Shown: positions 1 to 5,341 of the stretch, in pieces
Numbering within the stretch: the stretch's first letter is position 1
How the letters are laid out: each line of letters begins with the position of its first letter
Assembly (NCBI GenBank): GCA_025351035.1
Contig: JANXWT010000314.1
Span: 1 to 5,341, forward strand
Length of the DNA: 5,341 bases
Reading direction: 5' to 3'
From: Opitutia bacterium
Lineage (GTDB): Bacteria; Verrucomicrobiota; Verrucomicrobiia; Opitutales; Opitutaceae
The notes under the pieces: generated by a model
The model's input: the letters and a program-made list of their open reading frames with translations, nothing else
Database searches by the model: none
Told to the model about the DNA's origin: nothing
Translations under genes and position numbers: made by a program

Positions 1-671
1 CCGAGGTTCACGGTGACGGCACCGTCGAGGCTCTGTGTGGCGTGCGGCAGGAAAACGCCGACGCACTTCGCGAGCGCGGCCTGCACTTCGGGCCGGTGGA
101 CGATTTGGCCGATGTGCGGCGAAGCGATTTCCTCTTCACCCTCGGCAACGAGCACGAGATTGACGGGCAATTTCTGGCCGGAGGTGCGGAACGCATCGAG
201 CGCGGCGAGGAAGGCGGACTCGGGACCCTTCTGATTCACCGCGCCACGACCGACGACGACCTTGCCGATGCCGGGGCGGTCGACCAGCTCGGCGGCGAGC
301 GGCGGCGATGACCATTCTTTCGGGTCGAACTGCTTCACGTCATACATGAAATAGACGCCGACGGTCTTGGGCGCGCCGACGTCGTAGAGGGCGAACACAC
401 CGGGCTTGCCGTCGGTGTCGATGCGTTCCGCGCGCTGGAAGCCGACCTCCTTCAACAGCGTGATCAGGTAGTCCGCGCCTCCGGGAAAGTTAAGGTTCTC
501 CGCCGCAATCGACGGATGGCGAATCCACTCCTGCAGCCGCGTCACTGCGCGGTCATGATTCTTGGCGATCTCGGCCTTGATAGCGGCAATATCCGCATCG
601 GCCGCCAGCGTCTGGCTCACCCATCCCACTGCCAGCACTGAGAGCACCGCCCCGAAGCGTCGAGTATTCAT
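1..671 (-). CDS. Exported M20-family metallohydrolase-like protein with altered metal-site motifs (3' end outside window)
   Basis: The first 223 codons are visible and the gene runs off the left edge. The start at 671 gives a classic signal peptide: MNTRRF, a hydrophobic core and a probable cut after TLA (residues 21-23), so the product is probably exported. The fold follows M20/M25/M40 peptidases (DapE, ArgE, carboxypeptidase G2, dipeptidases). The region near residues 105-123 matches the family's HxD segment, followed by the usual W-S-PP stretch. GRGAVNQKG (141-149) matches the GRGA-x-DDKG motif, and EGEEEIASPH (177-186) holds the catalytic base Glu and a metal-ligand Glu. Oddly, the HxD histidine is Met109 (MYD) and the bridging Asp is Asn146. 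The protein may therefore be a variant subfamily with different metal binding or an inactive relative. Its substrate cannot be named. No clear ribosome-binding site precedes the ATG. It lies 117 bases downstream of the cupin gene on the same strand and has its own candidate promoter. Confidence 0.85.
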   Translation of the reverse strand, partial: MNTRRFGAVLSVLAVGWVSQTLAADADIAAIKAEIAKNHDRAVTRLQEWIRHPSIAAENLNFPGGADYLITLLKEVGFQRAERIDTDGKPGVFALYDVGAPKTVGVYFMYDVKQFDPKEWSSPPLAAELVDRPGIGKVVVGRGAVNQKGPESAFLAALDAFRTSGQKLPVNLVLVAEGEEEIASPHIGQIVHRPEVQAALAKCVGVFLPHATQSLDGAVTVNL

Positions 672-728
672 GACGGCGACGATGCAAGCGTGGCGTTCGG
701 CCGCAATGCGAAAGCCAAATCAACGGGG

Positions 729-756
729 AAAATGCAAAGTGCGCGCCTGCTGTCAA
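729..756 (-). promoter_or_regulatory. Candidate sigma-70 promoter for the M20-family gene
   Basis: On the minus strand a perfect -35 box TTGACA (751-756) lies 16 bases from CATTTT (729-734). The latter is a weak -10 that keeps the important second A and last T. Transcription would start near 722 and leave a leader of about 50 nt before the ATG at 671. The perfect -35 is notable in such GC-rich DNA, but the -10 matches only 3 of 6 bases, so this remains a candidate. Confidence 0.35.
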
Positions 757-759
757 AAT

Positions 760-773
760 GGCCGGCCGGCCGG
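760..773. repeat. GGCC palindromic run between cupin and M20 genes
   Basis: The bases GGCCGGCCGGCCGG form a short self-complementary run that starts 15 bases past the cupin stop codon, just upstream of the candidate -35 box. Read on the minus strand it could fold into a small GC hairpin followed by ATTTT, which would act as a weak intrinsic terminator for the oxidoreductase-cupin operon. The stem is only about 4 bp with a 4-base loop and the T-run is short. It could equally be composition-driven or a protein-binding palindrome. Confidence 0.25.
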
Positions 774-788
774 TCCGCCAAGCCACCT

Positions 789-1208
789 TCACACGGTCCC
801 GGATGGGGGGCTACCGGCATAATCGACATCTGAAACTTGCTCCTGCCATGTTGCTGTCTTCCCGGCTTCGTCCGCACGCTGCACAGCCAGATGCGCCATC
901 CTCCGGTCCGGCGCCGCACCGTGCCAGTGGCGTTCCCCGGGTTCGAACCAAATCACGTCGCCCGGCAACACCGTCACCATGCCTTCGCCGGCCTTTTGCA
1001 CTCGTCCGGCGCCGGAAACGATTTGCAGCAACTGTCCGTGCGGGTGCGTGTGCCAGGCCGTCCGCGCGCCGGGCTCAAACGTTGCCACGACCACGCGCAC
1101 ATCCGACGCATAGGGAGCAGACGTGACCTCCTCCAACCAGACTGTCCCGGTGAAATAGTCCGACGGACCGCGTTTCGGAGCAAGACTGTTGGCGCGCGTG
1201 ATGTTCAT
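789..1208 (-). CDS. Small Mn-type cupin, hydroxynitrile-lyase-like (carboxymuconolactone-decarboxylase-associated cupin group)
   Basis: A 139-residue single-domain cupin, complete. The first cupin motif contains EPGARTAWHTHPHGQ (45-59), giving metal ligands His53, His55 and Gln59. The second contains PGDVIWFEPGERHWHG (82-97), giving His94. His96, His106 and Gln110 line the expected cavity. From memory, length, ligand numbering and many surrounding residues match the manganese cupin hydroxynitrile lyase of Granulicella tundricola (GtHNL), which cleaves or forms cyanohydrins. Many relatives have no known physiological substrate, so cyanohydrin chemistry is only one possibility. There is no signal peptide, so it is probably cytoplasmic. 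The ATG at 1208 was chosen over an upstream in-frame start at 1271 because homology begins at MNITR; the longer form would overlap the preceding gene and add an unrelated arginine/proline-rich tail. It follows the oxidoreductase gene by 29 bases and is probably co-transcribed with it. The last residues (about 131-139) extend past the usual family end and look unconserved. Confidence 0.88.
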   Translation of the reverse strand: MNITRANSLAPKRGPSDYFTGTVWLEEVTSAPYASDVRVVVATFEPGARTAWHTHPHGQLLQIVSGAGRVQKAGEGMVTVLPGDVIWFEPGERHWHGAAPDRRMAHLAVQRADEAGKTATWQEQVSDVDYAGSPPSGTV

Positions 1209-1237
1209 GGGGTGTGTTGGTCTGACATTACGCGGAT

Positions 1238-2473
1238 TCAGCGCCGCGGCGCGAGGTGCCGGGCCACCCACGCGAGCTTGTCAGCCAATTGTCCGGAGCT
1301 CGGAGTCTGTTTGGTCATCACCGGGTGAGGCAACGCGAAGAATGAGCCCTCGGCCTTGACCGCCGTGTCGCCACCGGTTTCCAGAAAACAGTAACCACGG
1401 CCATCAAAAGTCGCCACCGGAGCAGTCCCGTTGACGAGGGCGGCAATCCGTTGCGCAACGACTTCACCCTGCGTCTCGGCCATCACACCCGCCTTGGGCA
1501 GCGACAAACCTGCGTCGGGCTTGAAGCGGCCCGGCAGAGGAACGGCGGTGACGTCGCCGATGGCGAACACCCGGCCAGCGCTCGTCGGCGACTTGATCTC
1601 CATGGTCAATGGATCGACCGGAATCCATCCCGCCGGGCCCAGCAGCCCAGCCGAGCGCACAACTGCCGGAGCTTCGTGCGGCGGCACGCACATCAGCAGG
1701 TCATACGCGGCGGCCGTGCCGTCGGTGAATTCCACCCGGCGCGTCTGCCCGTCGACTCGCACGACAGTTTTCTGAGGGAAGAAACCGATGCTCTGGCGTG
1801 CCAGCGCCTCGCGGACGAAGGCTCCCATCGCGGGACCACCGGTTGCCATGGGAGCTCCTTCGACCGTGTAAACACTCAGCTGCACCGTCCTGCTCCGGCT
1901 GCGCTCGGCAAAGAAATGCTGCAACAGGAGAGCTGCCTCGTAAGGGGCCGCCGGGCACTTGTAAGGTGTTTTGGGAATCAGCAGCACGATTTCTCCCTGT
2001 GCAAAATCCGCGAGGACCGGCCGAAGTCTCTCCGCGCCTTCGACGGTGTAGAAAGTGTGCGCGCACGCCAGACCCGGCACGGCTTCCTGCCGCATGACGG
2101 TCCCAAGAGCGATCACGAGAAAGTCCCACCGAAGCTGACCAGCCGCTGTCACGACACAGCGTGCCGGCAGATCCAGTTGCAAGATCTCCGACTGGAGAAA
2201 CTCGACCCCCGGTTCGAGCAGGACCGTGCGCTCGGCAGAAATCTCCGCGCCCGTCCGTTCGCCGAGCATCAGCCAAGTCTTGCCAGCCCCGACGTAGAAG
2301 CGCGGAGCCTGATCGATGACCGCGATGGTGTGCACCGCGGGCAGGAGGCGCCGCAGAGTGTTCGCGGCGGCGATGCCGCCAAAGCCGCCGCCCAAGATCA
2401 GAATATTCGCCGGGCCGGAGTCCTTCACAGTCTTCAAGGCATCTTCGTTTGGCTGCGGCAAGATTGCGCTCAT
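1238..2473 (-). CDS. FAD/NAD(P)-dependent oxidoreductase, sulfide:quinone reductase-like
   Basis: A complete 411-residue flavoprotein of the pyridine nucleotide-disulfide oxidoreductase superfamily. The N-terminal dinucleotide fold shows ILILGGGFGG (24-33), which binds the FAD ADP moiety. A second FAD contact, FAIGDV, lies at 303-308. PYKCPAAPYE (170-179, Cys173) matches the conserved cysteine motif of sulfide:quinone reductases and flavocytochrome c sulfide dehydrogenase flavin subunits. GYCFLETGG (360-368, Cys362) is the C-terminal motif found in the same relatives. Two suitably placed cysteines suggest sulfur or quinone redox chemistry, but the oxidant and substrate cannot be fixed. The C-terminal 20 residues could form an amphipathic, membrane-touching helix, as in quinone-reducing members; no transmembrane span or signal peptide is seen. 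The ATG at 2473 is preferred to a TTG at 2518, which adds 15 unconserved residues and has no better ribosome-binding site. It leads a probable two-gene operon with the cupin 29 bases downstream. Confidence 0.88.
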   Translation of the reverse strand: MSAILPQPNEDALKTVKDSGPANILILGGGFGGIAAANTLRRLLPAVHTIAVIDQAPRFYVGAGKTWLMLGERTGAEISAERTVLLEPGVEFLQSEILQLDLPARCVVTAAGQLRWDFLVIALGTVMRQEAVPGLACAHTFYTVEGAERLRPVLADFAQGEIVLLIPKTPYKCPAAPYEAALLLQHFFAERSRSRTVQLSVYTVEGAPMATGGPAMGAFVREALARQSIGFFPQKTVVRVDGQTRRVEFTDGTAAAYDLLMCVPPHEAPAVVRSAGLLGPAGWIPVDPLTMEIKSPTSAGRVFAIGDVTAVPLPGRFKPDAGLSLPKAGVMAETQGEVVAQRIAALVNGTAPVATFDGRGYCFLETGGDTAVKAEGSFFALPHPVMTKQTPSSGQLADKLAWVARHLAPRR

Positions 2474-2479
2474 GAACGG

Positions 2480-2509
2480 AGAATTGGAATCCTTCAGTCG
2501 CCGCGTCAA
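2480..2509 (-). promoter_or_regulatory. Candidate promoter for the oxidoreductase-cupin operon, possibly leaderless
   Basis: On the minus strand TTGACG (2504-2509) and AATTCT (2480-2485) are separated by 18 bases. Only six bases lie between the -10-like box and the ATG at 2473, so transcription would start at or next to the start codon and give a leaderless mRNA. This would fit the absence of a properly spaced Shine-Dalgarno sequence; GAAGGA occurs but sits 16 bases from the ATG. The -10 matches the consensus at only three positions, so confidence is low. Confidence 0.25.
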
Positions 2510-2526
2510 GCCAAGCAATCCGCCAC

Positions 2527-2622
2527 TTGGACTATGCTCTGCTCACACTGGGGGAGGTGCTGGTGCCGGCCACCGGGCTCGGGTTTGCTTACAGTCAGGC
2601 ACCGCAGCCGATGAAAGGCGTC
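2527..2622 (+). pseudogene. Remnant of a POT/PTR-family peptide transporter
   Basis: Frame 1 of the plus strand reads LLTLGEVLVPATGLGFAYSQ followed by APQPMKG. This closely resembles the late transmembrane segment of proton-dependent oligopeptide transporters, whose usual form is roughly LT-x-GEVLVS-x-TGLEF-x-Y-x-QAP-xx-MKS. Only about 32 residues are recognisable, out of a normal length near 450-500. Before it the frame meets a stop at 2473-2475 and overlaps the 5' end of the oppositely oriented oxidoreductase gene. After it the sequence becomes low-complexity and arginine/serine/proline-rich with no membrane segments. The normally conserved Glu of GLEF is Gly here. It is therefore a broken fragment with no expected function. 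The identification rests on recall of the family motif, without an alignment. Confidence 0.55.
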
Positions 2623-2733
2623 AGGCCCACGTCACCGGCTACATCGGGTCAGCCAAGGGCAGCATCACGGCCTGCCGCGCGCTCGATGCGCAGCTCGGCA
2701 CCGCCGGATTCGCCGACACCAAATTCGACTGCG

Positions 2734-2844
2734 CATCGCGAGCCCGCCACAGCGCTGATCTATCCACCCGCGGCCAATGCGCTCTTCGCCGCGATCGGCA
2801 AGCCTCTGCACCGGCTCCAGCTCACGCCCGTAAATATCACGAAA
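2734..2844 (+). pseudogene. Possible remnant of a xanthine-dehydrogenase-family molybdopterin subunit (C-terminal tail)
   Basis: Frame 1 reads REPATALIYPPAANALFAAI then GKPLHRLQLTP. This resembles the extreme C-terminus of the large molybdopterin-binding subunits of the xanthine dehydrogenase / isoquinoline oxidoreductase family, where a GEP motif is followed by A-x-ANA-x-FAATGKR-x-R-x-LP-x-TP. The canonical GEP glycine is Arg here, and the residues before it in this frame do not match the family. The fragment ends without a stop of its own and the frame runs on into the following gene. About 37 residues remain of a protein normally over 700 long. It looks like a deletion scar or a heavily mutated tail. 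A chance match is possible, so confidence is modest. Confidence 0.4.
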
Positions 2845-2891
2845 GCCGGACACTGCGCGGCGATCACGCGTGCAGTGGCCGGCGATTTACG

Positions 2892-2918
2892 GAAATCTGT
2901 CCACTCCGTGAAATCCGT
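2892..2918 (+). repeat. Two 9-base direct repeats upstream of the PhnA/YjdM gene
   Basis: GAAATCTGT (2892-2900) and GAAATCCGT (2910-2918) differ at one base and start 18 bases apart. GATTT-ACGG-AAATC (2884-2897) overlaps the first as a small palindrome. They lie 40-66 bases before the ATG at 2958, where an operator could sit. The motif also resembles the degenerate ACGGATTTCACGGATT-like intergenic repeats I recall from Verrucomicrobiota and related genomes. Confidence 0.4.
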
Positions 2919-2957
2919 AGTGACAACCGAGGGGTGCCGCTGCCACGTTCCGTCGCC

Positions 2958-3284
2958 ATGCTCCCGACCGCCTGCCCTGCCTGCACTCTCGAAGACGTCC
3001 TCGGCCACTCCAACCACTGGGAGTGCGCGATCTGCGGTCACGAATGGCCGAAGGAAGTCGCCCCCGAGGGCCCGCGCGTCGTCAAGGACACCAACGGCAA
3101 CGTGCTTGCCGACGGCGACACGGTCGCGCTCATCAAGGATCTGAAACTAGGCAGCTCTTCAGCCATGTTGAAAGGCGGCACCAAGGTTCGGAACATCCGC
3201 CTGCAAGAAGGCGCCCACGAGATTGCCTGCCGGATCGACGGCAGTTCCATGGCATTGAAGGCGTGCTTCGTGAAGAAGGCGTGA
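2958..3284 (+). CDS. PhnA/YjdM-family zinc-ribbon protein
   Basis: A complete 108-residue cytoplasmic protein. The N-terminal zinc ribbon has Cys6, Cys9, Cys23 and Cys26 (CPAC and CAIC knuckles). It is followed by the diagnostic PhnA domain: VVKDTNGNVLADGDTVALIK (41-60), then SSSAMLKGGTKVRNIRL (66-82) and a C-terminal FVKKA. Length and order match E. coli YjdM (formerly PhnA), which sits near the phosphonate operon. Its biochemical role is unknown. It should not be confused with phosphonoacetate hydrolase, also called PhnA. No phosphonate gene is nearby, so a phosphonate role is not supported here. The ATG at 2958 puts the first cysteine at residue 6, as is usual. An in-frame GTG at 2934 would add eight residues and places GAGGGG too close to the start. 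No good ribosome-binding site precedes either. It is transcribed towards the synthetase gene 151 bases downstream. Confidence 0.9.
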   Translation: MLPTACPACTLEDVLGHSNHWECAICGHEWPKEVAPEGPRVVKDTNGNVLADGDTVALIKDLKLGSSSAMLKGGTKVRNIRLQEGAHEIACRIDGSSMALKACFVKKA

Positions 3285-3428
3285 GGTTCGAAATCCCGCT
3301 TATTCTCAATCACGGCAGTCTGGGCACCATCCAAGCGTTTCCGTCTCTCCTCGCAGCCGAACGTGAGCGCCTGCGTTCCTTGCTCGCTCCTCATCTTAGT
3401 TGCCGTCGTCACGCTGCCGCGACACCGT

Positions 3429-3466
3429 CGCCGCCGTGAGTAAAGACAAACCCTTGAATGGCGGCG
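3429..3466 (+). promoter_or_regulatory. Possible mRNA hairpin around the synthetase start codon
   Basis: CGCCGCC (3429-3435) and GGCGGCG (3460-3466) are perfectly complementary, with a possible extra G-U pair. They enclose a 24-base loop that contains the GTG start. In RNA this could hold the start in a hairpin and affect translation. In GC-rich DNA such a match may be chance. Confidence 0.2.
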
Positions 3467-5341
3467 GAGACGAGCTCTTGCCGCAACTCTTCTCGCGCAT
3501 CGCGCGGGAGTGTCCGACACAGGTGGCGGTCGAGGTGCCGCCCGGAATCGGTCGACCTGAGCGCACCCAGGTCACCTACGCAGAACTCGCACGGCAATCC
3601 GATGCCCTCGTTGGCCTGTTGCAGGAGTGCGTGCAGGGTGAGTGCGTGGTCGGAATCCTTTTGCCTCGGAACTCCGGGCTGCTCTACGCCGCCCAGCTCG
3701 CGGTGCTCAAAGCCGGCGCCGCCTATACGTGCATCGATCCGAGTTTTCCCGCCGAGCGAGTTCACGACGTCCTTGACGACTCGCAAGCCGTAGCCCTGCT
3801 GACCGACGAGGCCGGATGTGCTCGGATTAGGGAGACCGGCCGCGACTGGGCGCCGGTGTTTGATGCGGGCGCGGCACTGCTCCTCGCGACAGGCACGCCG
3901 GATCCTCGGCCGTCTCCTTCCTGGCTGGCCCCGTCCAGCCTCGCGTATGTCATCTACACGTCCGGGACGACCGGCCGACCGAAGGGCGTGCTGATCGAAC
4001 ACCAAAGCATCGCGAATCTGGTGAACGCGGATCGGGAGGAATTTCGACTTTCGCCAACTGACCGAGTTGCGCAGGGATCTTCGGCGGCCTACGATTCGTC
4101 AGTGGAAGAAACATGGCTGGCCTTCGCGGCGGGAGCAACGGTGGTGGTGCTGGATGAGGACACGGTCCGCCTCGGCCCAGATCTTATTCCCTGGCTGCGT
4201 CGCGAACGCATCACCGTATTTTGCCCGCCTCCGACGTTGCTCGCCGCCACCGGTTGCACGGATCCAGCCACCGCGCTGCCGGCTATAAAATTGTTGTATG
4301 TCGGCGGAGAAGCCTTGCCGCGAACTGTGGCCGACCGCTGGGCTCCCGGTCGCCGTTTGGTCAACGGCTACGGCCCGACGGAGTGCACCGTGACCTCGTT
4401 GCGGGGAGATGTGGAGGCGGGGGGAGCCATCACTATTGGACAACCAGTGCCTGGCCTCAGCGCCTACGTGCTTGATGAAACATTAACGGAGCTGCCGCGC
4501 GGCACTCGCGGTGAACTTTGCTTGGGAGGCATCGGCGTCGCCCGGGGCTATTGGCGCCGCCCGGAGCTGACTGTGGAAAAATTTATCCAGCATCCTTCGC
4601 TGGGCCGGCTTTATCGCACCGGTGATTTGGTCCACTGCGATTTCGAGGGTCGTTATCATTGCCACGGACGAATGGACTCGCAGGTAAAGATCCGCGGCTA
4701 TCGCGTTGAGTTGAGCGGAATCGAGTCACGACTCGAGCAATGCGCCGGAGTGCGGGCGGCGGCCTGTCACCTGCAAGGCGACAGCGGCAACCCGATGCTC
4801 GTGGCCTTTATCGTGCCGGAGAATAGCGCGCAGCCTCCGACCCCGACCGCCCTCCGCACGGCACTGGAGGCCGATCTCCCAAGCTACATGGTGCCAGCAC
4901 GCTTCGGATTCTTGGCGGAGTTGCCGACGACGGTTGGGGGCAAGTTGAACCGCGGCGCCCTGCCCCAACTCGCCAGTGTGGAGCGACCGACGCAGCGTCC
5001 GTTGGTAACGCCGCGCGATGCATTGGAAACAAACATGGAGGCCGCGTTCCGTGCCGTTCTGCACCTGTCGCAGACCGTCTCAGTCGACGAGGATTTTTTT
5101 ACTGAGCTCGGCGGCGATTCCCTGAGTGCCGCCGTCCTTGTGACGTTGCTCCGCGAGCAGGAGGCCACGGCCTGGGTCACGGTCCGCGAGATCTACACCG
5201 CGCGCACCGTCACGGCGCTGGCGAAACTGGTGTCGAGTGCGCCGAGGCCGGCCGAGCCGACCAACGCCACAACCCGTGCGCACCGTCGCCCGCAAGGCCG
5301 GCCATTCCTCGTGACTGTGGCGCAAGCCGGTTGGCTGCTCG
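3436..5341 (+). CDS. Nonribosomal peptide synthetase, Pls/PosA-like (A-T module, 3' end outside window)
   Basis: The first 635 codons are visible and the frame is open to the window end. There is no condensation domain upstream; the protein opens with an adenylation domain. Its core motifs, in order, are VTYAEL (46-51), LKAGAAYTCIDPSFP (91-105), TSGTTGRPKG (175-184), YDSSVEETW (219-227), NGYGPTE (310-316), GELCLGGIGVARGYW (359-373), YRTGDL (393-398), GRMDSQVKIRGYRVE (411-425), LPSYMVPA (481-488) and GGKLNR (501-506, catalytic Lys503). A carrier domain follows with FFTELGGDSL, whose Ser562 would carry phosphopantetheine. The last residues, GRPFLVTVAQAGWLL, look like entry into a membrane helix. 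The A-T-membrane order and idioms such as QGSSAAYDSSVEE and AAYTCIDPSFP fit the Pls/PosA family (epsilon-poly-L-lysine synthetase and relatives). The GTG start gives the expected N-terminus. A frame stop lies at 3397-3399, leaving TTG at 3400 or 3454 as alternatives. The family placement is inferred, since the membrane and tandem domains lie beyond the window. Confidence 0.85.
   Translation, partial: MSKDKPLNGGGDELLPQLFSRIARECPTQVAVEVPPGIGRPERTQVTYAELARQSDALVGLLQECVQGECVVGILLPRNSGLLYAAQLAVLKAGAAYTCIDPSFPAERVHDVLDDSQAVALLTDEAGCARIRETGRDWAPVFDAGAALLLATGTPDPRPSPSWLAPSSLAYVIYTSGTTGRPKGVLIEHQSIANLVNADREEFRLSPTDRVAQGSSAAYDSSVEETWLAFAAGATVVVLDEDTVRLGPDLIPWLRRERITVFCPPPTLLAATGCTDPATALPAIKLLYVGGEALPRTVADRWAPGRRLVNGYGPTECTVTSLRGDVEAGGAITIGQPVPGLSAYVLDETLTELPRGTRGELCLGGIGVARGYWRRPELTVEKFIQHPSLGRLYRTGDLVHCDFEGRYHCHGRMDSQVKIRGYRVELSGIESRLEQCAGVRAAACHLQGDSGNPMLVAFIVPENSAQPPTPTALRTALEADLPSYMVPARFGFLAELPTTVGGKLNRGALPQLASVERPTQRPLVTPRDALETNMEAAFRAVLHLSQTVSVDEDFFTELGGDSLSAAVLVTLLREQEATAWVTVREIYTARTVTALAKLVSSAPRPAEPTNATTRAHRRPQGRPFLVTVAQAGWLL

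Larger units (their letters stand above)
2623..2957. other. Region without an intact gene, containing decayed sequence
   Basis: Between the transporter remnant and the zinc-ribbon gene no frame encodes a convincing complete protein. Long open frames exist on both strands, but the translations are rich in Arg, Ser, Pro and Ala and lack hydrophobic cores, as expected of GC-rich non-coding DNA. Within it lie the possible molybdopterin-subunit tail and, near the end, a pair of 9-base direct repeats. A plus-strand stretch translating to about GSAKGSITACRALDAQLG (frame 3, near 2647-2700) looks somewhat protein-like, but I do not recognise it. The region probably also holds the promoter for the gene at 2958, though I see no convincing boxes. 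Confidence 0.5.

Noticed and set aside
1209..1271. Upstream start for the cupin at 1271
   Set aside because: It would overlap the end of the oxidoreductase gene and add residues absent from the family.
1451..2614. A long plus-strand open frame (387 codons) opposite the oxidoreductase gene
   Set aside because: It is antisense to a well-supported flavoprotein and its translation is Arg/His/Gln-rich without recognisable motifs. It is a typical shadow frame in GC-rich DNA.
2316..2957. N-terminal extension of the PhnA/YjdM reading frame
   Set aside because: The frame is open far upstream, but similarity begins at the zinc ribbon. The extra part overlaps the oxidoreductase gene and is low-complexity.
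3284..3298. GGTTCGAAATCCC resembles a tRNA T-arm
   Set aside because: The bases on either side do not form a 5-bp T-stem, and no acceptor, D or anticodon arms are present.
3365..3389. GAGCG...CGCTC inverted repeat as a terminator after the PhnA/YjdM gene
   Set aside because: The stem is only 5 bp with a 15-base loop and no T-run follows. The 151-base gap shows no convincing terminator or promoter.
3409..4005. A minus-strand open frame (198 codons) opposite the synthetase N-terminus
   Set aside because: It overlaps adenylation motifs on the other strand and shows no domain or hydrophobic core.

Overview
This window of GC-rich bacterial DNA holds three genes on the minus strand (positions 1-2473), a 484-base stretch with gene remnants (2474-2957), and two genes on the plus strand (2958-5341). 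No RNA gene, CRISPR array, insertion sequence or phage gene is visible. The base composition, the scarcity of clear Shine-Dalgarno sequences and the mix of families would fit Verrucomicrobiota (Opitutaceae-like) or Acidobacteriota. That is an impression from gene content and is not proven.

Minus strand, read right to left. First comes a FAD/NAD(P)-dependent oxidoreductase resembling sulfide:quinone reductase or flavocytochrome c sulfide dehydrogenase (2473-1238). After a 29-base gap comes a small manganese-type cupin resembling the bacterial hydroxynitrile lyases (1208-789). These two probably form an operon. After a 117-base gap with its own candidate promoter lies the start of an exported M20-family protein (671 to beyond position 1). 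Its recognisable metal-site motifs are altered.

Middle region. No intact gene fits between 2474 and 2957. Two short stretches read as decayed C-terminal pieces of unrelated genes: a POT-type peptide transporter and, less surely, a molybdopterin-binding subunit of the xanthine dehydrogenase family. A pair of 9-base direct repeats follows, just before the next gene.

Plus strand. A complete PhnA/YjdM zinc-ribbon protein (2958-3284) is followed, 151 bases later, by the first 635 codons of a large nonribosomal peptide synthetase (3436 to beyond the window end). The synthetase begins directly with an adenylation domain, followed by a carrier-protein domain and what looks like the start of a membrane segment. 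This order and several sequence idioms match the Pls/PosA family (epsilon-poly-L-lysine synthetase-like), which makes cationic homopolymers of basic amino acids. It is the most interesting item here. The eyeballed pocket code keeps the acidic residue expected for a basic amino acid, but other positions depart from the lysine code.
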